DNA of 64,000 nt, taken from the NCBI GenBank assembly GCA_024281995.1, contig JAMWZW010000001.1, forward strand, positions 744,001 through 808,000. Direction: 5' to 3'. Each line of letters starts with the position of its first letter. Positions within the stretch are counted from its first letter, which is position 1. Of this stretch, positions 1 to 11,568 are shown piece by piece. Source of the DNA: Nitrosomonas sp. (GTDB lineage: Bacteria > Pseudomonadota > Gammaproteobacteria > Burkholderiales > Nitrosomonadaceae). The position numbers and the translations under genes were made by a program. The notes beneath the pieces were generated by a model. That model was given only the letters and a program-made list of their open reading frames with translations, did not search any database and had not been told where the DNA came from.

Positions 1-1
1 A

Positions 2-76
2 CAACATGATAAGCGTGAAACCGAAAAGCAAAAAGAATGGGAACGCACTAAACAGCGTTTGCTCCGGGCTAAATGA
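2..76 (+). CDS. C-terminal tail of an unidentified protein (cut by window start)
   Basis: An open frame enters from the left edge and ends at a TGA at 74-76. The 24 visible residues are highly charged and rich in Lys, Glu, Arg and Gln, which would suit a cytoplasmic tail. The frame lies 43 bases before the heme A synthase start, so it may belong to the same operon, possibly another cytochrome oxidase assembly gene. That is only a guess from position; the fragment is too short to name. Confidence 0.4.
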   Translation, partial: QHDKRETEKQKEWERTKQRLLRAK

Positions 77-119
77 AATATAACTTATTGATCAAATAAA
101 ATAACTTTTCTTTAAAACT

Positions 120-1142
120 ATGCAAAAAACAAAACCTATTGCAATCTGGCTATTAACATGTTGTGCCTTGGTATTTGCCATGGTGGTGGTTGGTGGTGTG
201 ACACGCCTAACAGAGTCAGGGCTTTCGATTGTGGAATGGCAGCCAATTGTTGGAACTATGCCACCGATTACTCAACAGGATTGGGATGAATTACTTGAGA
301 AATACCGTGCTACACCTCAATACCAGCAAATTAATAAAGGTATGAGTATCGAGGAGTTCAAAAGTATTTTTTGGTGGGAATATTTTCATCGTTTGCTTGG
401 TCGGCTCATAGGGTTGGTTTTTTTTATCCCATTTGTTTATTTTTTGCTTAGAAAACAAATAGACCGGTCATTGGGGATTAAACTGACAGGAATATTCATC
501 TTGGGTGGATTGCAAGGCCTTATGGGTTGGTATATGGTTATGAGCGGATTGGTGAACGACCCTCATGTGAGTCAGTATCGGTTAACTGCACATTTAGGGC
601 TGGCATTTGTCATTTTTGCGGCCTTATTTTGGGTTGCACTGGGATTGTTGTCTCCAGAAAAAGAGAACTCTCGATCAAATGAAGGCATGCAAAGTTTACG
701 GCGATTCTCCTTTGGATTGACTGCATTAATTTTTATGATGGTACTTTCGGGTGGATTCGTTGCTGGTATTCGCGCAGGCTTGGCTTATAATACGTTTCCA
801 TTGATGAATGGGCATTTTATTCCACCCGACCTCTTTGTGCTGGAACCGTGGTATCGTAATTTCTTTGATAACATAACAACTGTACAATTTGATCATCGCA
901 TGATTGCTTGGATTTTGGCTTTTTCAGTCCCGCTGTTCTGGTATAAATCGCGTAAGGTAGAATTATCGAAAACTACACACCTTGCCTGTAGTCTTTTTTT
1001 GTTGATGTTGGTAATCCAGGTTAGTCTGGGGATTGCAACTTTATTGCATGTGGTACCAATTCCTTTGGCGGCATCGCATCAAGGAGGTGCAGTGTTGTTG
1101 TTTGCTGCGTCGTTATGGGTAAGTCATCGATTGCGTCAATAA
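120..1142 (+). CDS. ctaA: Heme A synthase, COX15/CtaA family
   Basis: This inner-membrane enzyme oxidises the C8 methyl group of heme O to give heme A for aa3-type cytochrome oxidase. The 340 residues form about eight membrane segments. The early [12 protein letters not shown] motif and the insert before EYFHRLLGR mark the mitochondrial/proteobacterial (COX15-like) type rather than the short Bacillus type. Histidines placed to bind heme are visible at about residue 90 (EYFHR) and 158 (TAHLG), and later in FDHRM and ASHQGG. The ATG at 120 has no strong Shine-Dalgarno, but the protein starts normally. No heme O synthase (ctaB) follows; the next gene is on the other strand. Confidence 0.93.
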   Translation: MQKTKPIAIWLLTCCALVFAMVVVGGVTRLTESGLSIVEWQPIVGTMPPITQQDWDELLEKYRATPQYQQINKGMSIEEFKSIFWWEYFHRLLGRLIGLVFFIPFVYFLLRKQIDRSLGIKLTGIFILGGLQGLMGWYMVMSGLVNDPHVSQYRLTAHLGLAFVIFAALFWVALGLLSPEKENSRSNEGMQSLRRFSFGLTALIFMMVLSGGFVAGIRAGLAYNTFPLMNGHFIPPDLFVLEPWYRNFFDNITTVQFDHRMIAWILAFSVPLFWYKSRKVELSKTTHLACSLFLLMLVIQVSLGIATLLHVVPIPLAASHQGGAVLLFAASLWVSHRLRQ

Positions 1143-1188
1143 TTTTATAATTTTGCTATACATAACTGATATTAAGATTTTGTTAGGT

Positions 1189-2592
1189 TTATTTGGCTTC
1201 GTTTAATCCAAGCCTCTCCATTCTATAGCGCAGTGATCTAACTGTAATGCCAAGTATTTTTGCGGCCTTGGTGCGATTATATCGACTCTGATTGAGTGCT
1301 TTTACAATGGAATCCTTTTCCAGTTTATCGAGAAAATCTTGTAATGGTAGACCGTGATCGGAATCGATAGTTGGCAGGTTATCGGTATTTTGTGAAATCT
1401 CCTTGTTAAGAAGCTGTAATTCCTCTTTATCAATTTGAAGATTCGAGGAAAATGCTAGGGTGCGTTCAAGAATGTTTTCCAGCTCGCGGACATTACCCGG
1501 ATAATCATATTTAACAAGTATGGCTAATGCATCTTTGGTGAATGTGCAGATGGGGCGCGAAGCTTCCTGACATAGCTTTGCCAGAATTTTTTCAGCAATG
1601 AGTGGAATATCCTCCTTCATCTCACGTAGTGCGGGCATATTCAATTCAATAACGTTTAAACGATAGTATAAGTCTTGGCGGAACTGTCCGGCTTCGACAC
1701 AGCTACTAAGTTTTTTATGGGTAGCACTGATGATGCGAACGTCGATATTTTTCTCTTGGGTATCGCCAATCCTTCTTACCTGCTTTTCCTGTATGACTCT
1801 AAGCAATTTAACTTGCATGGCTAATGGCAAGTCGGCTACTTCATCAAGAAATAAAGTACCACCATCTGCCGCTAGAAAAAAACCATCATGATCTTTATCG
1901 GCGCCGGTGAAGGCGCCTTTTTTATAGCCAAAAAATTCACTTTCCATCAAGTTTTCAGGTATAGCGCCACAATTAACCGCAATAAACGCTTGTTTATGTC
2001 GGGCGCTTTTTTCATGAATCATCCTTGCCGCTAATTCTTTACCACTGCCTGATTCACCGTAAATATAAACGGAAGCTTGGCTGCGGGAGAGTTTATCGAT
2101 AATTGTGCGAAGTTGGTGCATGGGTTGAGATTTACCCAATAATGCACGTTGATTCGATTGGATTTGTGATATGGATTCATTGTTTATAAGAGGTAGGTTC
2201 AAGGCCGACTTAACTAAGTCACGCAACTGTTTTAAGGAGACAGGTTTGGATAAATAGTCGAAAGCTCCAGCTTTGAGTGCAGCAACGGCATTTTCAGCGG
2301 TGCCATATGCAGTAATAACAGCAACAGGCAGGTTTGAACTATGGCTAGTTATATATTTAACCAGATCCAAGCCTTCGCCATCGGGTAAGCGCATATCTGT
2401 AAAACATAACTGAAATTGATGCGATTGCAACAAAATCTTGGCATCATGAATTGATTTTGCACTGAAAACTTGCATGCCCATACGAGCTAAAGTAAGTTCA
2501 AGCAACTCTATAATATCGGGTTCATCATCCACAATAAGAATCGTGGGTGAGGAATTATTTAAGTGCGTATTAAATATTTGTTCGTTACTCAT
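1189..2592 (-). CDS. pilR: Sigma-54-dependent response regulator, PilR-like
   Basis: This is an NtrC-family activator of 467 residues. A receiver domain spans about 17-130, with phosphoacceptor Asp66 (FTDMRLPDG) and the conserved Lys in YLSKPV. The AAA+ sigma-54 domain follows, with Walker A GESGSGKE, the sigma-54 contact loop GAFTGA and Walker B GGTLFLDE. The C-terminus is a Fis-type helix-turn-helix (TKAAKILGITVRSLRYRM). It starts 2 bases after the sensor kinase gene ends, so the two are co-transcribed and should form one phosphorelay. In other proteobacteria PilR drives transcription of the type IV pilin gene. The pilin gene is not in this window, so the target is inferred from family. Confidence 0.88.
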   Translation of the reverse strand: MSNEQIFNTHLNNSSPTILIVDDEPDIIELLELTLARMGMQVFSAKSIHDAKILLQSHQFQLCFTDMRLPDGEGLDLVKYITSHSSNLPVAVITAYGTAENAVAALKAGAFDYLSKPVSLKQLRDLVKSALNLPLINNESISQIQSNQRALLGKSQPMHQLRTIIDKLSRSQASVYIYGESGSGKELAARMIHEKSARHKQAFIAVNCGAIPENLMESEFFGYKKGAFTGADKDHDGFFLAADGGTLFLDEVADLPLAMQVKLLRVIQEKQVRRIGDTQEKNIDVRIISATHKKLSSCVEAGQFRQDLYYRLNVIELNMPALREMKEDIPLIAEKILAKLCQEASRPICTFTKDALAILVKYDYPGNVRELENILERTLAFSSNLQIDKEELQLLNKEISQNTDNLPTIDSDHGLPLQDFLDKLEKDSIVKALNQSRYNRTKAAKILGITVRSLRYRMERLGLNEAK

Positions 2593-2594
2593 TG

Positions 2595-4229
2595 TTATAA
2601 CGATCTACTTTTGCAAATGATTCTAAAATGACCACCTGTTGAACCTTCAATATATTCAAGCGATGCTTTGTTCGATTCGCATAATTCGCGTGCGATATAT
2701 AACCCTAAACCAGTGCCACTTGTTGCGGTAGTAAAAAAAGGCTCGAAAATTTGTTTGAGTTGCTGTGATTCGACACCGTAGCCATCGTCAATAATATCCA
2801 GGTTAACGTCGTTTTTATCAATTCCTGCAGAGAATTTAATATGAATGCTATTGGTTTTTTTTTGGCAGTGCTTCAAAGCATTCTGACATAAATTCCATAT
2901 GACTTGATTTAAGTGATCGCGATCAAAAGTAATAAAATACTTTTTCGAAGAAGTTACCGTAAATGTATTGATATCAATGTCTTCGGTACGACTAAATTCT
3001 TCAATAAAGTGATGAATGAATTCCTCTATATCGATTGGTTCAAGTTTAGGAACTTTACGGCGATTAAGCTCCAGCACATCTTGTACAATTTTATTAAGAC
3101 GTTTGGTGTTGTCACAAATAATTCGCACTAGACGTGCCTCAGTATTATTTTCTAACCGTTCTTCTTCTAATAATTCGGCAGCATGATTGATTGCCGCAAG
3201 TGGATTACGGATTTCATGTGCGATATTTGCTGTTAAACGGCCCAATGCTGCCAATTTCAGTTGCTGCAATTGCGTTTGTATGCGCCCCATATCCTCCAGA
3301 AGAATGACAACGCTATTGCGTGAATCTGATTGCACAGGGAGAAATCGGGTACGGACTATGGCGTTGCTATGACCTAATCTTAATAGTTCAAAATTAACGT
3401 TGGGGTTGCTTTGCCAGCGCGTAAGCCTATGAGCAATTTCAGGTACACAGTCCGACAATTTGGAAAAATTGGTTTTAGTAATGCTCAGATTAAGTAATTT
3501 CTCGGCATATGTATTGTGCTGTTGAATAATTCCTTGCTGATTAACAACGAGCATGCCTTCTTGCAGATGTTGAATGACCAATTGATTGATTTGTGCCATA
3601 TTGGCTAGATCAACGCCACGTTCTTGTGCAAGCTGTTCACTTGCTAATGCATGCTTTGCCAGTTGATGGGCCAACCAGGCTACTGCAAAGCACGCCAAAC
3701 TTAGTAAACCTGCTTGCGAGTATTGCGCATTGTAAGAATTTGTGGTGAATAGGGAATAAGTTTCTTGTAATAGTAAGCAAATGGTTGCAATAGATGCAAA
3801 AAAAAGAGCCATACGACCGCGGCTAATTAATCCGGCACCCGCCAGTGAGACCAGCAATAATCCTCCTAAGCCGCTTTGCAAGCCACCACTGGCGTAAATC
3901 ATGATAGACAAGAAAACGATATCTCCGATTACTTGAATGGCAAGTTGCCAGTTAAAATTTGGATGATGCAGTTTAATCAGTAGTAGGGTGATGCTGCTGA
4001 ACAAAATGTAGGCAAGATTGGCATAAAGAAATAGTAGCTGCTGAAATGAGTCAGAGTTATTGAAAGGAAATTGCCAAGCAATGATTGCTAACGTACTACC
4101 TGTTATTAATCGGTAAATACTGAAATAAAAGAGAGGGCGCCAGAAATGATGAGCATGATTATTCTCGACTACTGCATAACCCAATGTTAGGTGTTCGGTC
4201 GGTTTGTTTTGTGCGGAATGAGTAGACAA
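2595..4229 (-). CDS. pilS: Sensor histidine kinase, PilS-like
   Basis: This membrane sensor kinase has 544 residues. The N-terminal half holds about six hydrophobic segments (residues 30-190). A PAS-like linker follows, and then a HisKA domain with the phosphoacceptor in ANIAHEIRNPLAAI. The HATPase domain shows the N box (NLCQNALKH), G1 box (DIIDDGYGV) and GTGLGLYIARE. The polytopic sensor fused to a PAS and kinase core, directly upstream of a sigma-54 regulator, is the PilS arrangement. Other NtrB-like kinases can look similar, so the pilus link is family-based. Confidence 0.85.
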   Translation of the reverse strand: MSTHSAQNKPTEHLTLGYAVVENNHAHHFWRPLFYFSIYRLITGSTLAIIAWQFPFNNSDSFQQLLFLYANLAYILFSSITLLLIKLHHPNFNWQLAIQVIGDIVFLSIMIYASGGLQSGLGGLLLVSLAGAGLISRGRMALFFASIATICLLLQETYSLFTTNSYNAQYSQAGLLSLACFAVAWLAHQLAKHALASEQLAQERGVDLANMAQINQLVIQHLQEGMLVVNQQGIIQQHNTYAEKLLNLSITKTNFSKLSDCVPEIAHRLTRWQSNPNVNFELLRLGHSNAIVRTRFLPVQSDSRNSVVILLEDMGRIQTQLQQLKLAALGRLTANIAHEIRNPLAAINHAAELLEEERLENNTEARLVRIICDNTKRLNKIVQDVLELNRRKVPKLEPIDIEEFIHHFIEEFSRTEDIDINTFTVTSSKKYFITFDRDHLNQVIWNLCQNALKHCQKKTNSIHIKFSAGIDKNDVNLDIIDDGYGVESQQLKQIFEPFFTTATSGTGLGLYIARELCESNKASLEYIEGSTGGHFRIICKSRSL

Positions 4230-4242
4230 AATTAATTTAAGA

Positions 4243-4464
4243 TTAATGACTTATGTGTTGATTGCAATGTTCTTTGCAACAAAAATAATCTTTGTGTATG
4301 AGAATAGCTTCACTTTTTGGTAAATGGATACCGCAATGCGTACAGCACACCATATCTTCAATTGGTTTTATAAGTGTTTCTTTTTTCATGTGCTTAGATT
4401 TTCGGTTATTTATCAACCAATAAATCAGTATCGCTATAACTAAATAAAAAATTAATTTACTCAT
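4243..4464 (-). CDS. Small membrane protein with C-terminal Cys/His zinc-ribbon-like motif (PP0621 type)
   Basis: This protein of 73 residues has one N-terminal membrane segment (about residues 4-18) and a cytoplasmic tail with CCTHCGIHLP and CCKEHC. These are four or more cysteines plus histidines that could bind zinc. It matches the small PP0621-type proteins often found next to pilS in beta- and gammaproteobacteria. The frame stays open to an ATG at 4533, but the ATG at 4464 gives the normal short membrane-anchored form, so I chose it. The gap to pilS is 13 bases, so it is probably the first gene of the pilSR operon. Its role is unknown. Confidence 0.72.
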   Translation of the reverse strand: MSKLIFYLVIAILIYWLINNRKSKHMKKETLIKPIEDMVCCTHCGIHLPKSEAILIHKDYFCCKEHCNQHISH

Positions 4465-4794
4465 ATTATGGTAGGTATTTCTTTCGTAAGACATTAAGCT
4501 GACTAAATTTGCCACACCTATATACATAAGCATAGCAATTTTTTACTTTAGTAAATTGTAGATTAACTGTGCTTTAATGACCTTTAAGCAAAAAGTCTAC
4601 GTAATATCAAAGAGACATTTTTTACTGAAATAGGTTTTCTAAATTGAGGAATTTGATTGGTATTTGCTACACAAAGAGCAGCTATGAATGTGCGGAAAAT
4701 TCACTTTTTATGTACAAGGGTAGTAGTACTTATTTTATTAGGCACTATTCTTAAATAGTACTGTTAATAGTTATAGAGAAAAAATGACTAATAA

Positions 4795-5763
4795 TTAATG
4801 ATTGCGTGTGACTGCGAATTGGGCCAACTGAAGAAGGTATTTTTTATTTTCCGAGTCTGGCAAAAAAGCTATAGAAGCAATAGCGGTCGCGATTTCAGCT
4901 TCTGCACATTGTTTGGCATAGTCTAGTGCGGCTGTTTGTTGAATTATGTTAAGAACCGGTTGGAAGCCATTTTTCCCGCCATCTTCGATAGCTTTACGGA
5001 TAATGCCGGCTTGCTCGGATGTGCCTACCCTCATTGCATAAATCAGAGGGAGTGTAGGTTTGCCTTCAGCTAAATCATCACCAAGATTTTTACCGATATC
5101 TTGATTATTTCCAGAGTAATCTAGCATATCATCAATCAACTGAAATGCAGTTCCCAAATGCATGCCATAAATTGCCATCGCTTCTTCTTCATTGGGCGTA
5201 GCATTACCTAGAACTGCACCTAAGCGGCTGGCAGCTTCAAATAATTTGGCAGTTTTATAGCGAATAACTTGTAAATAATTTTCTTCTGTAACATGAGGGT
5301 CACGGCAATTTAAAAGTTGCAAAACTTCTCCTTCTGCAATGGTATTGGTTGCGTCTGCCAGTATCTGCATTACTCGCATGTTGTTAACCTCAACCATCAT
5401 CTGGAAAGCTCTGGAGTAAAGAAAGTCTCCTACTAAGACGCTTGCAGCATTACCAAATAGCGCATTTGCTGTTTCTTTATTGCGCCTTAATGCTGATTCA
5501 TCAACTACATCATCGTGGAGTAATGTGGCTGTATGAATGAATTCGACAACAGCAGCAAGGTTATAATGATATTTTCCAGAATAGCGAAAGGCTCCTGCGG
5601 ATAGTATAACAAGTGCAGGGCGTAAACGCTTTCCTCCACTATTAATAATATATTCACTAACTTGGCGAATCAGTAAAACATGAGAATGTAATTTCTCCCG
5701 AATGACATCATCGACGATACTCATATCCTGAGCAAGAAAACTTCTAATATATTCGATTGACAC
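4795..5763 (-). CDS. ispB: Octaprenyl diphosphate synthase
   Basis: This trans-prenyltransferase builds the polyprenyl side chain of ubiquinone from farnesyl diphosphate and isopentenyl diphosphate. The 322 residues carry the first aspartate-rich motif LLHDDVVDES followed by RR, and the second, QLIDDMLDYSG. GGKRLRPAL near residue 43 is the usual substrate-binding stretch. It is divergent from rplU-rpmA, as in E. coli and many betaproteobacteria, which supports the ispB assignment over other chain-length variants. The chain length itself cannot be read from the sequence. Confidence 0.92.
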   Translation of the reverse strand: MSIEYIRSFLAQDMSIVDDVIREKLHSHVLLIRQVSEYIINSGGKRLRPALVILSAGAFRYSGKYHYNLAAVVEFIHTATLLHDDVVDESALRRNKETANALFGNAASVLVGDFLYSRAFQMMVEVNNMRVMQILADATNTIAEGEVLQLLNCRDPHVTEENYLQVIRYKTAKLFEAASRLGAVLGNATPNEEEAMAIYGMHLGTAFQLIDDMLDYSGNNQDIGKNLGDDLAEGKPTLPLIYAMRVGTSEQAGIIRKAIEDGGKNGFQPVLNIIQQTAALDYAKQCAEAEIATAIASIAFLPDSENKKYLLQLAQFAVTRNH

Positions 5764-5862
5764 AATGTTACCTTACAGAAAACGCTATGTTAGGAATGAC
5801 GACACCAAAGTGTCAAGCATAATGTAATCAAAATTTTCTACCACAATCGGATACTAGTTATG

Positions 5863-5868
5863 TATAAT
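5863..5868 (+). promoter_or_regulatory. Candidate -10 element for rplU-rpmA
   Basis: A perfect TATAAT lies 35 bases before the rplU start, in the 140-base divergent gap with ispB. No good -35 hexamer sits 16-18 bases upstream, so the call rests on the -10 match and position only. Confidence 0.35.
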
Positions 5869-5903
5869 TTCAAATTCTGTGAAAGGCGAGTTTGGAGTTA
5901 GTT

Positions 5904-6215
5904 ATGTATGCGGTTATAAAAACCGGTGGGAAACAATATCGAATTCAAGTGGGTGAGAAACTTAAGATTGAGCAACTCACAATCGAGAGTGGTAGTGAGT
6001 TCGTAATTGATCAGGTGTTGATGGTTGCTGATGGCGATAAAGTGTCAACGGGAACACCACTTGTTAGTGGTGCAAAAGTAAATGCAACAGTTTTGGGTCA
6101 CGGTCGGCACGATAAAATTCGTATTTTCAAAATGCGCCGTCGTAAACACTATCAGAAGCATCAGGGGCATCGGCAGAACTATACGGAAATACAAATCACC
6201 GGTATTTCAGCTTAA
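5904..6215 (+). CDS. rplU: 50S ribosomal protein L21
   Basis: This is a 103-residue large-subunit protein that binds 23S rRNA. It begins [14 protein letters not shown], and the C-terminal half has the basic stretch [16 protein letters not shown]. An upstream TTG at 5892 is in frame, but the ATG at 5904 is preceded by GGAG at 5894-5897 and gives the standard N-terminus. It leads the conserved rplU-rpmA-obgE order, with rpmA 11 bases downstream. Confidence 0.97.
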   Translation: MYAVIKTGGKQYRIQVGEKLKIEQLTIESGSEFVIDQVLMVADGDKVSTGTPLVSGAKVNATVLGHGRHDKIRIFKMRRRKHYQKHQGHRQNYTEIQITGISA

Positions 6216-6226
6216 AAGGTTATCAA

Positions 6227-6484
6227 ATGGCACATAAAAAAGCAGGTGGAAGCTCGAGAAATGGCCGTGATTCACACTCTAAACGCCTTGGAGTGAAACG
6301 TTACGGTGGCGAATTAATTTCAGCAGGATCAATAATTATCAGGCAGCGCGGCACACGTGTGCATCCAGGAGAAAATGTTGGTATAGGTAAAGATCATACT
6401 TTATTTGCTAAAATTGCAGGAAAAGTTCATTTTAGTGTGAAGGGTGCATTAAAGCGAAAAATAGCAAGTGTGATACCCGCTTGA
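6227..6484 (+). CDS. rpmA: 50S ribosomal protein L27
   Basis: This protein has 85 residues. Its flexible N-terminal tail reaches towards the peptidyl-transferase centre. The start [16 protein letters not shown] is the family signature, and the length is normal. It is co-transcribed with rplU. A strong terminator lies about 50 bases after the stop, so obgE is probably read partly by read-through or from its own promoter. Confidence 0.97.
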   Translation: MAHKKAGGSSRNGRDSHSKRLGVKRYGGELISAGSIIIRQRGTRVHPGENVGIGKDHTLFAKIAGKVHFSVKGALKRKIASVIPA

Positions 6485-6534
6485 TACTATCTATCAGTAT
6501 AAAATATAAATATAATTAATTTATAACTTTTAAG

Positions 6535-6565
6535 AAGCCCTGTCTTGATCGATAGGGCTTTTTTG
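6535..6565 (+). terminator. Rho-independent terminator after rplU-rpmA
   Basis: A perfect 7-bp stem (AAGCCCT pairing with AGGGCTT) closes a 12-base loop and runs directly into six T residues. It separates the ribosomal pair from obgE. Confidence 0.88.
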
Positions 6566-6599
6566 TTTGTGAATTCCTACCATAATTACCAGGAAATAG

Positions 6600-8776
<2,177 letters not shown>

Positions 8777-8796
8777 TTTTGCAAGATCCTGTAATT

Positions 8797-9906
8797 ATGC
8801 TATTTGATAAAAACGCGCAACGCATCGCAGCCATCGACTGGCTGCGTGGGATCGTAATGATTCTAATGGCGCTTGATCATACCTCGTGGTTTTTCAATGA
8901 GCAGCGTATTTTTGCCGATTCGGTGCTACTGTACGAACCCGAAGTTCAATTTGCAGTCGATCAGTTCTTCACCCGCTGGATCACACATATCTGCGCGCCC
9001 ACTTTTGTTTTTCTCGCCGGTACTTCGATTGCAATCAGTAATTTCCAGCGCCGTCAGCAAGATATCAGCGATGCTGTCATCGATCGTGAATTGCTGCTAC
9101 GCGGTGCTTTTATTGCGTTGCTTGATATCTGTATTTTTTCTTTGGTTTCTGGAGAAATGGTTTTGCAAGTGCTTTATGCTATAGGGGTTAGTATGATGCT
9201 AATGGTTTATTTGCAGCGCCTCGGTATCTACATGGTATTTTTGCTGGCTATAATAGTCATCATTGGAAGTGAATGTTTATTAATGGCTTTGTGGCAACCA
9301 GATGATGTGGTTCCAGTATGGCTAGGATTAAGTTTTGTCCCCATATTCGGTGAAACCTTCACTGTATTGTATCCGGTATTGCCTTGGTTGGCGATCATGA
9401 TGTTGGGTTGGGTTTTTGGCGAGCAATTTATGTCAAAGCAGATTGATCCGAATGTAGCAATAAGATTGCTAGTTACCATCGGTTGGTTTATGTTGGCTTT
9501 ATTTGTGATCATTCGTGGTTTGGATGGCTATGGCAACATGTTTATGACACTGCAAGGAAATACTTTAGTACAGTGGTTACATGTCAGTAAATATCCACCC
9601 AGCATAGCCTATATCTTATTGGAACTAGGCTTAATGGTCATGATTCTTGCGTTGTTGATGCGTTGGGAAGCAGCTAAAAATATGATTAACCTTAACGGAC
9701 CTATTTTGGTCTTTGGACAAACTGCTTTATTTTTTTATCTGGCCCACTTTTGTGTATTGGCAGCATTGCGATTTGTAATCGGACGTGGAGATCTTGAACA
9801 AACCTATTGGATCACTTTATTAGTATTGATTATTTTATATCCGATATGTCGTGCCTATCGTTCAGTAAAATGGCATCACCCACAAAGCCTTCTGCGTTTT
9901 CTGTAA
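8797..9906 (+). CDS. DUF1624 / heparan-alpha-glucosaminide acetyltransferase-like membrane protein
   Basis: This polytopic membrane protein has 369 residues and about ten hydrophobic segments. The N-terminal RIAAIDWLRGIVMILMALDH is the signature of the DUF1624/YeiB-like superfamily. Related proteins transfer acetyl groups across membranes, but the bacterial substrate is unknown. I used the ATG at 8797; an in-frame TTG at 8779 sits 2 bases after the proB stop and could be the start of a form six residues longer. It probably rides on the obgE-proB transcript. Confidence 0.78.
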   Translation: MLFDKNAQRIAAIDWLRGIVMILMALDHTSWFFNEQRIFADSVLLYEPEVQFAVDQFFTRWITHICAPTFVFLAGTSIAISNFQRRQQDISDAVIDRELLLRGAFIALLDICIFSLVSGEMVLQVLYAIGVSMMLMVYLQRLGIYMVFLLAIIVIIGSECLLMALWQPDDVVPVWLGLSFVPIFGETFTVLYPVLPWLAIMMLGWVFGEQFMSKQIDPNVAIRLLVTIGWFMLALFVIIRGLDGYGNMFMTLQGNTLVQWLHVSKYPPSIAYILLELGLMVMILALLMRWEAAKNMINLNGPILVFGQTALFFYLAHFCVLAALRFVIGRGDLEQTYWITLLVLIILYPICRAYRSVKWHHPQSLLRFL

Positions 9907-10187
9907 ACCAGCAATTCCGGTTCGAGATGAATTGGTGGCCACACGCAAACCCAGTTTTTCCGCGCATGCTCTTTTTTGTCGCCCAAATACTATTTTGGCA
10001 ACAAGATTCCTCAGACAAATAAAACCCGTACCAAAATGAGTAGATTGATGTAAATCTGCTAAAAACTGGTTGCTCTTCCTCAGTAATTCCCTCAAATATT
10101 AACCTAAGTTAATTTCTTTTCTTTTTAATATAGTTAGCATATGAATCGCGCTGAAGATTACTACAACAGTAAGTAATGGAGATTAAC

Positions 10188-10490
10188 ATGCAGATTAGAT
10201 TATTTATCACTACAGTATTTGTAGCAGCATCAATCGTGGCAGGATTATTTTTTTCGCCACTTAGCCTCGCAGGCCTTTTAGATAAAAAAGTTGAATTATC
10301 AACATTGCCGCCAAAGGTTCAGGAAACAATAAAGCTGAATGCACAAGGCGGAACGATAGAGAGTATTGAGCAAGAAAAGGTAAAAAGAGAAGTTACTGTT
10401 TATGAGGTTGAAGTGAAGAAATCTGATGGTACAGAAATTGAATTCAAAGTTGATGAGAATGGCTCATTAATTGAATTAGAAAAAGATTAA
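10188..10490 (+). CDS. Small exported PepSY-like protein
   Basis: The protein has 100 residues. An N-terminal signal peptide (about 1-28, ending near LAG) precedes a domain with the pattern LPPKVQETIKLNAQGGTIES...YEVEVKKSDGTEIEFKVDENG. This is the helix-then-strands layout of PepSY-type domains, which in some families inhibit or chaperone exported enzymes. An ATG at 10176 is in frame, but GGAG at 10178-10181 sits 6 bases before the ATG at 10188 and decides the start. It is monocistronic in appearance. The target is unknown. Confidence 0.65.
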   Translation: MQIRLFITTVFVAASIVAGLFFSPLSLAGLLDKKVELSTLPPKVQETIKLNAQGGTIESIEQEKVKREVTVYEVEVKKSDGTEIEFKVDENGSLIELEKD

Positions 10491-10549
10491 CTAAAGTTGC
10501 GCTCAAACGTCGGCTACCATTCTACTATTTCTACAATAGGAATAAAATT

Positions 10550-10927
10550 ATGATACGAAATAATAACTTATTATGGCCCCTCTTGGGTTTTGCTTTATTT
10601 TTATTACCGAGTTTATCCATTTTTGCAAATGCTTACGCATCCCAAGCTAATATTGATAAGAAAGCAGTGAATATCGTGCAATCACATAACCCCGCATTGC
10701 TTCAAGAAAAAGATAAAGGTGTTTCTGAAAATCATGGTTCTGATTCTGAAAAATCTCATGGCTATTCTGATGAAAAGGCTAAGCAAACACAAATAGATTC
10801 TATTAAAAAGGATCCAAACAATACATCGCCTGTTGACAGTGCTAACAATCCAGCTACACCAAATTTGAATACTCCTGGTGGAGCAGGTCAGCCTGCCTCA
10901 GGGATGCCATCAAGCTCAGGCTATTAA
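10550..10927 (+). CDS. Exported low-complexity protein of unknown function
   Basis: The protein has 125 residues. A clear signal peptide (hydrophobic 8-28, likely cleaved after ANAYA) precedes a disordered, hydrophilic region rich in Ser, Asp, Asn, Lys and Pro. The tail is Gly/Pro/Ser-rich (GGAGQPASGMPSSSGY). No cysteine or domain is visible. It lies 59 bases after the PepSY-like gene on the same strand, so the two may be co-transcribed. I do not recognise a family. Confidence 0.5.
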   Translation: MIRNNNLLWPLLGFALFLLPSLSIFANAYASQANIDKKAVNIVQSHNPALLQEKDKGVSENHGSDSEKSHGYSDEKAKQTQIDSIKKDPNNTSPVDSANNPATPNLNTPGGAGQPASGMPSSSGY

Positions 10928-10968
10928 TTAATAGGATTATATTTTTTAATAGTAACAATTTGATAAAC

Positions 10969-11207
10969 ATGCTGGTTATACGATTTTCTGTGGTTATTGT
11001 GATGTTGGGGTTATTTCGATTTCTATCGAATGCAATTGCAGCAGATGCCTATTTGAATCAAACAATTTAAAGTGTTCAAGCTGTGGCGAATGCTGAAGAC
11101 AAGAGATATATGTTACTAAATATTTAGATGATGCTAAAAGTCATGCCAATACAGGCAAGAGGGCAGAAAAAGCTGCTGTCGAGTATTTTAAGCAAACTGT
11201 TCAATAA
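10969..11207 (+). pseudogene. Decayed small exported protein, possibly SmbP-like
   Basis: An ATG at 10969 opens a signal-peptide-like stretch (VVIVMLGLFRFLSNAIAADA). An in-frame TAA follows at 11068-11070. The same frame continues for 18 codons to a second stop, and a different frame then encodes YVTKYLDDAKSHANTGKRAE and ends at TAA 11205-11207. The last part resembles the helical repeat of small metal-binding proteins of the SmbP type known from Nitrosomonas, but with few of their histidines. At least one nonsense and one frameshift change make it a broken gene. The family guess is weak. A terminator follows at 11233, as if after a real gene. Confidence 0.42.
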
Positions 11208-11232
11208 ATTTACAGCTTCATGTATAGATAAC

Positions 11233-11271
11233 GAAACGACAGGTAAATATTCTTGTCGTTTCTTTTTTTTT
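11233..11271 (+). terminator. Rho-independent terminator
   Basis: A perfect 9-bp stem (GAAACGACA pairing with TGTCGTTTC) with a 12-base loop is followed by nine T residues. It ends the 10.2-11.2 kb cluster of small exported proteins. Confidence 0.88.
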
Positions 11272-11568
11272 ATGTTGATTGCAGAATAAGTGTAGGCTTT
11301 ACTAATTCTCAATATTAAATTTATTTTTATGAAACAGATTGTTATATGCTATTTTTCCATGAACTATTTATACAAAAATAGTTTTTTTGAGAGAGCATGC
11401 CGCAGTAACTCGATCGTTGCGTTCTTAATTTTTACAAGTCATTTATGAATGAGTGATCATTTTAAAATCGGGATCACACTGTATATATAACTGAAGTGAT
11501 TGATAAAAATTGAGTTTTTTGGTGCACATGAAAAATTAACCGCTTGAAAAAAGAAAGGAGATAGCAAG

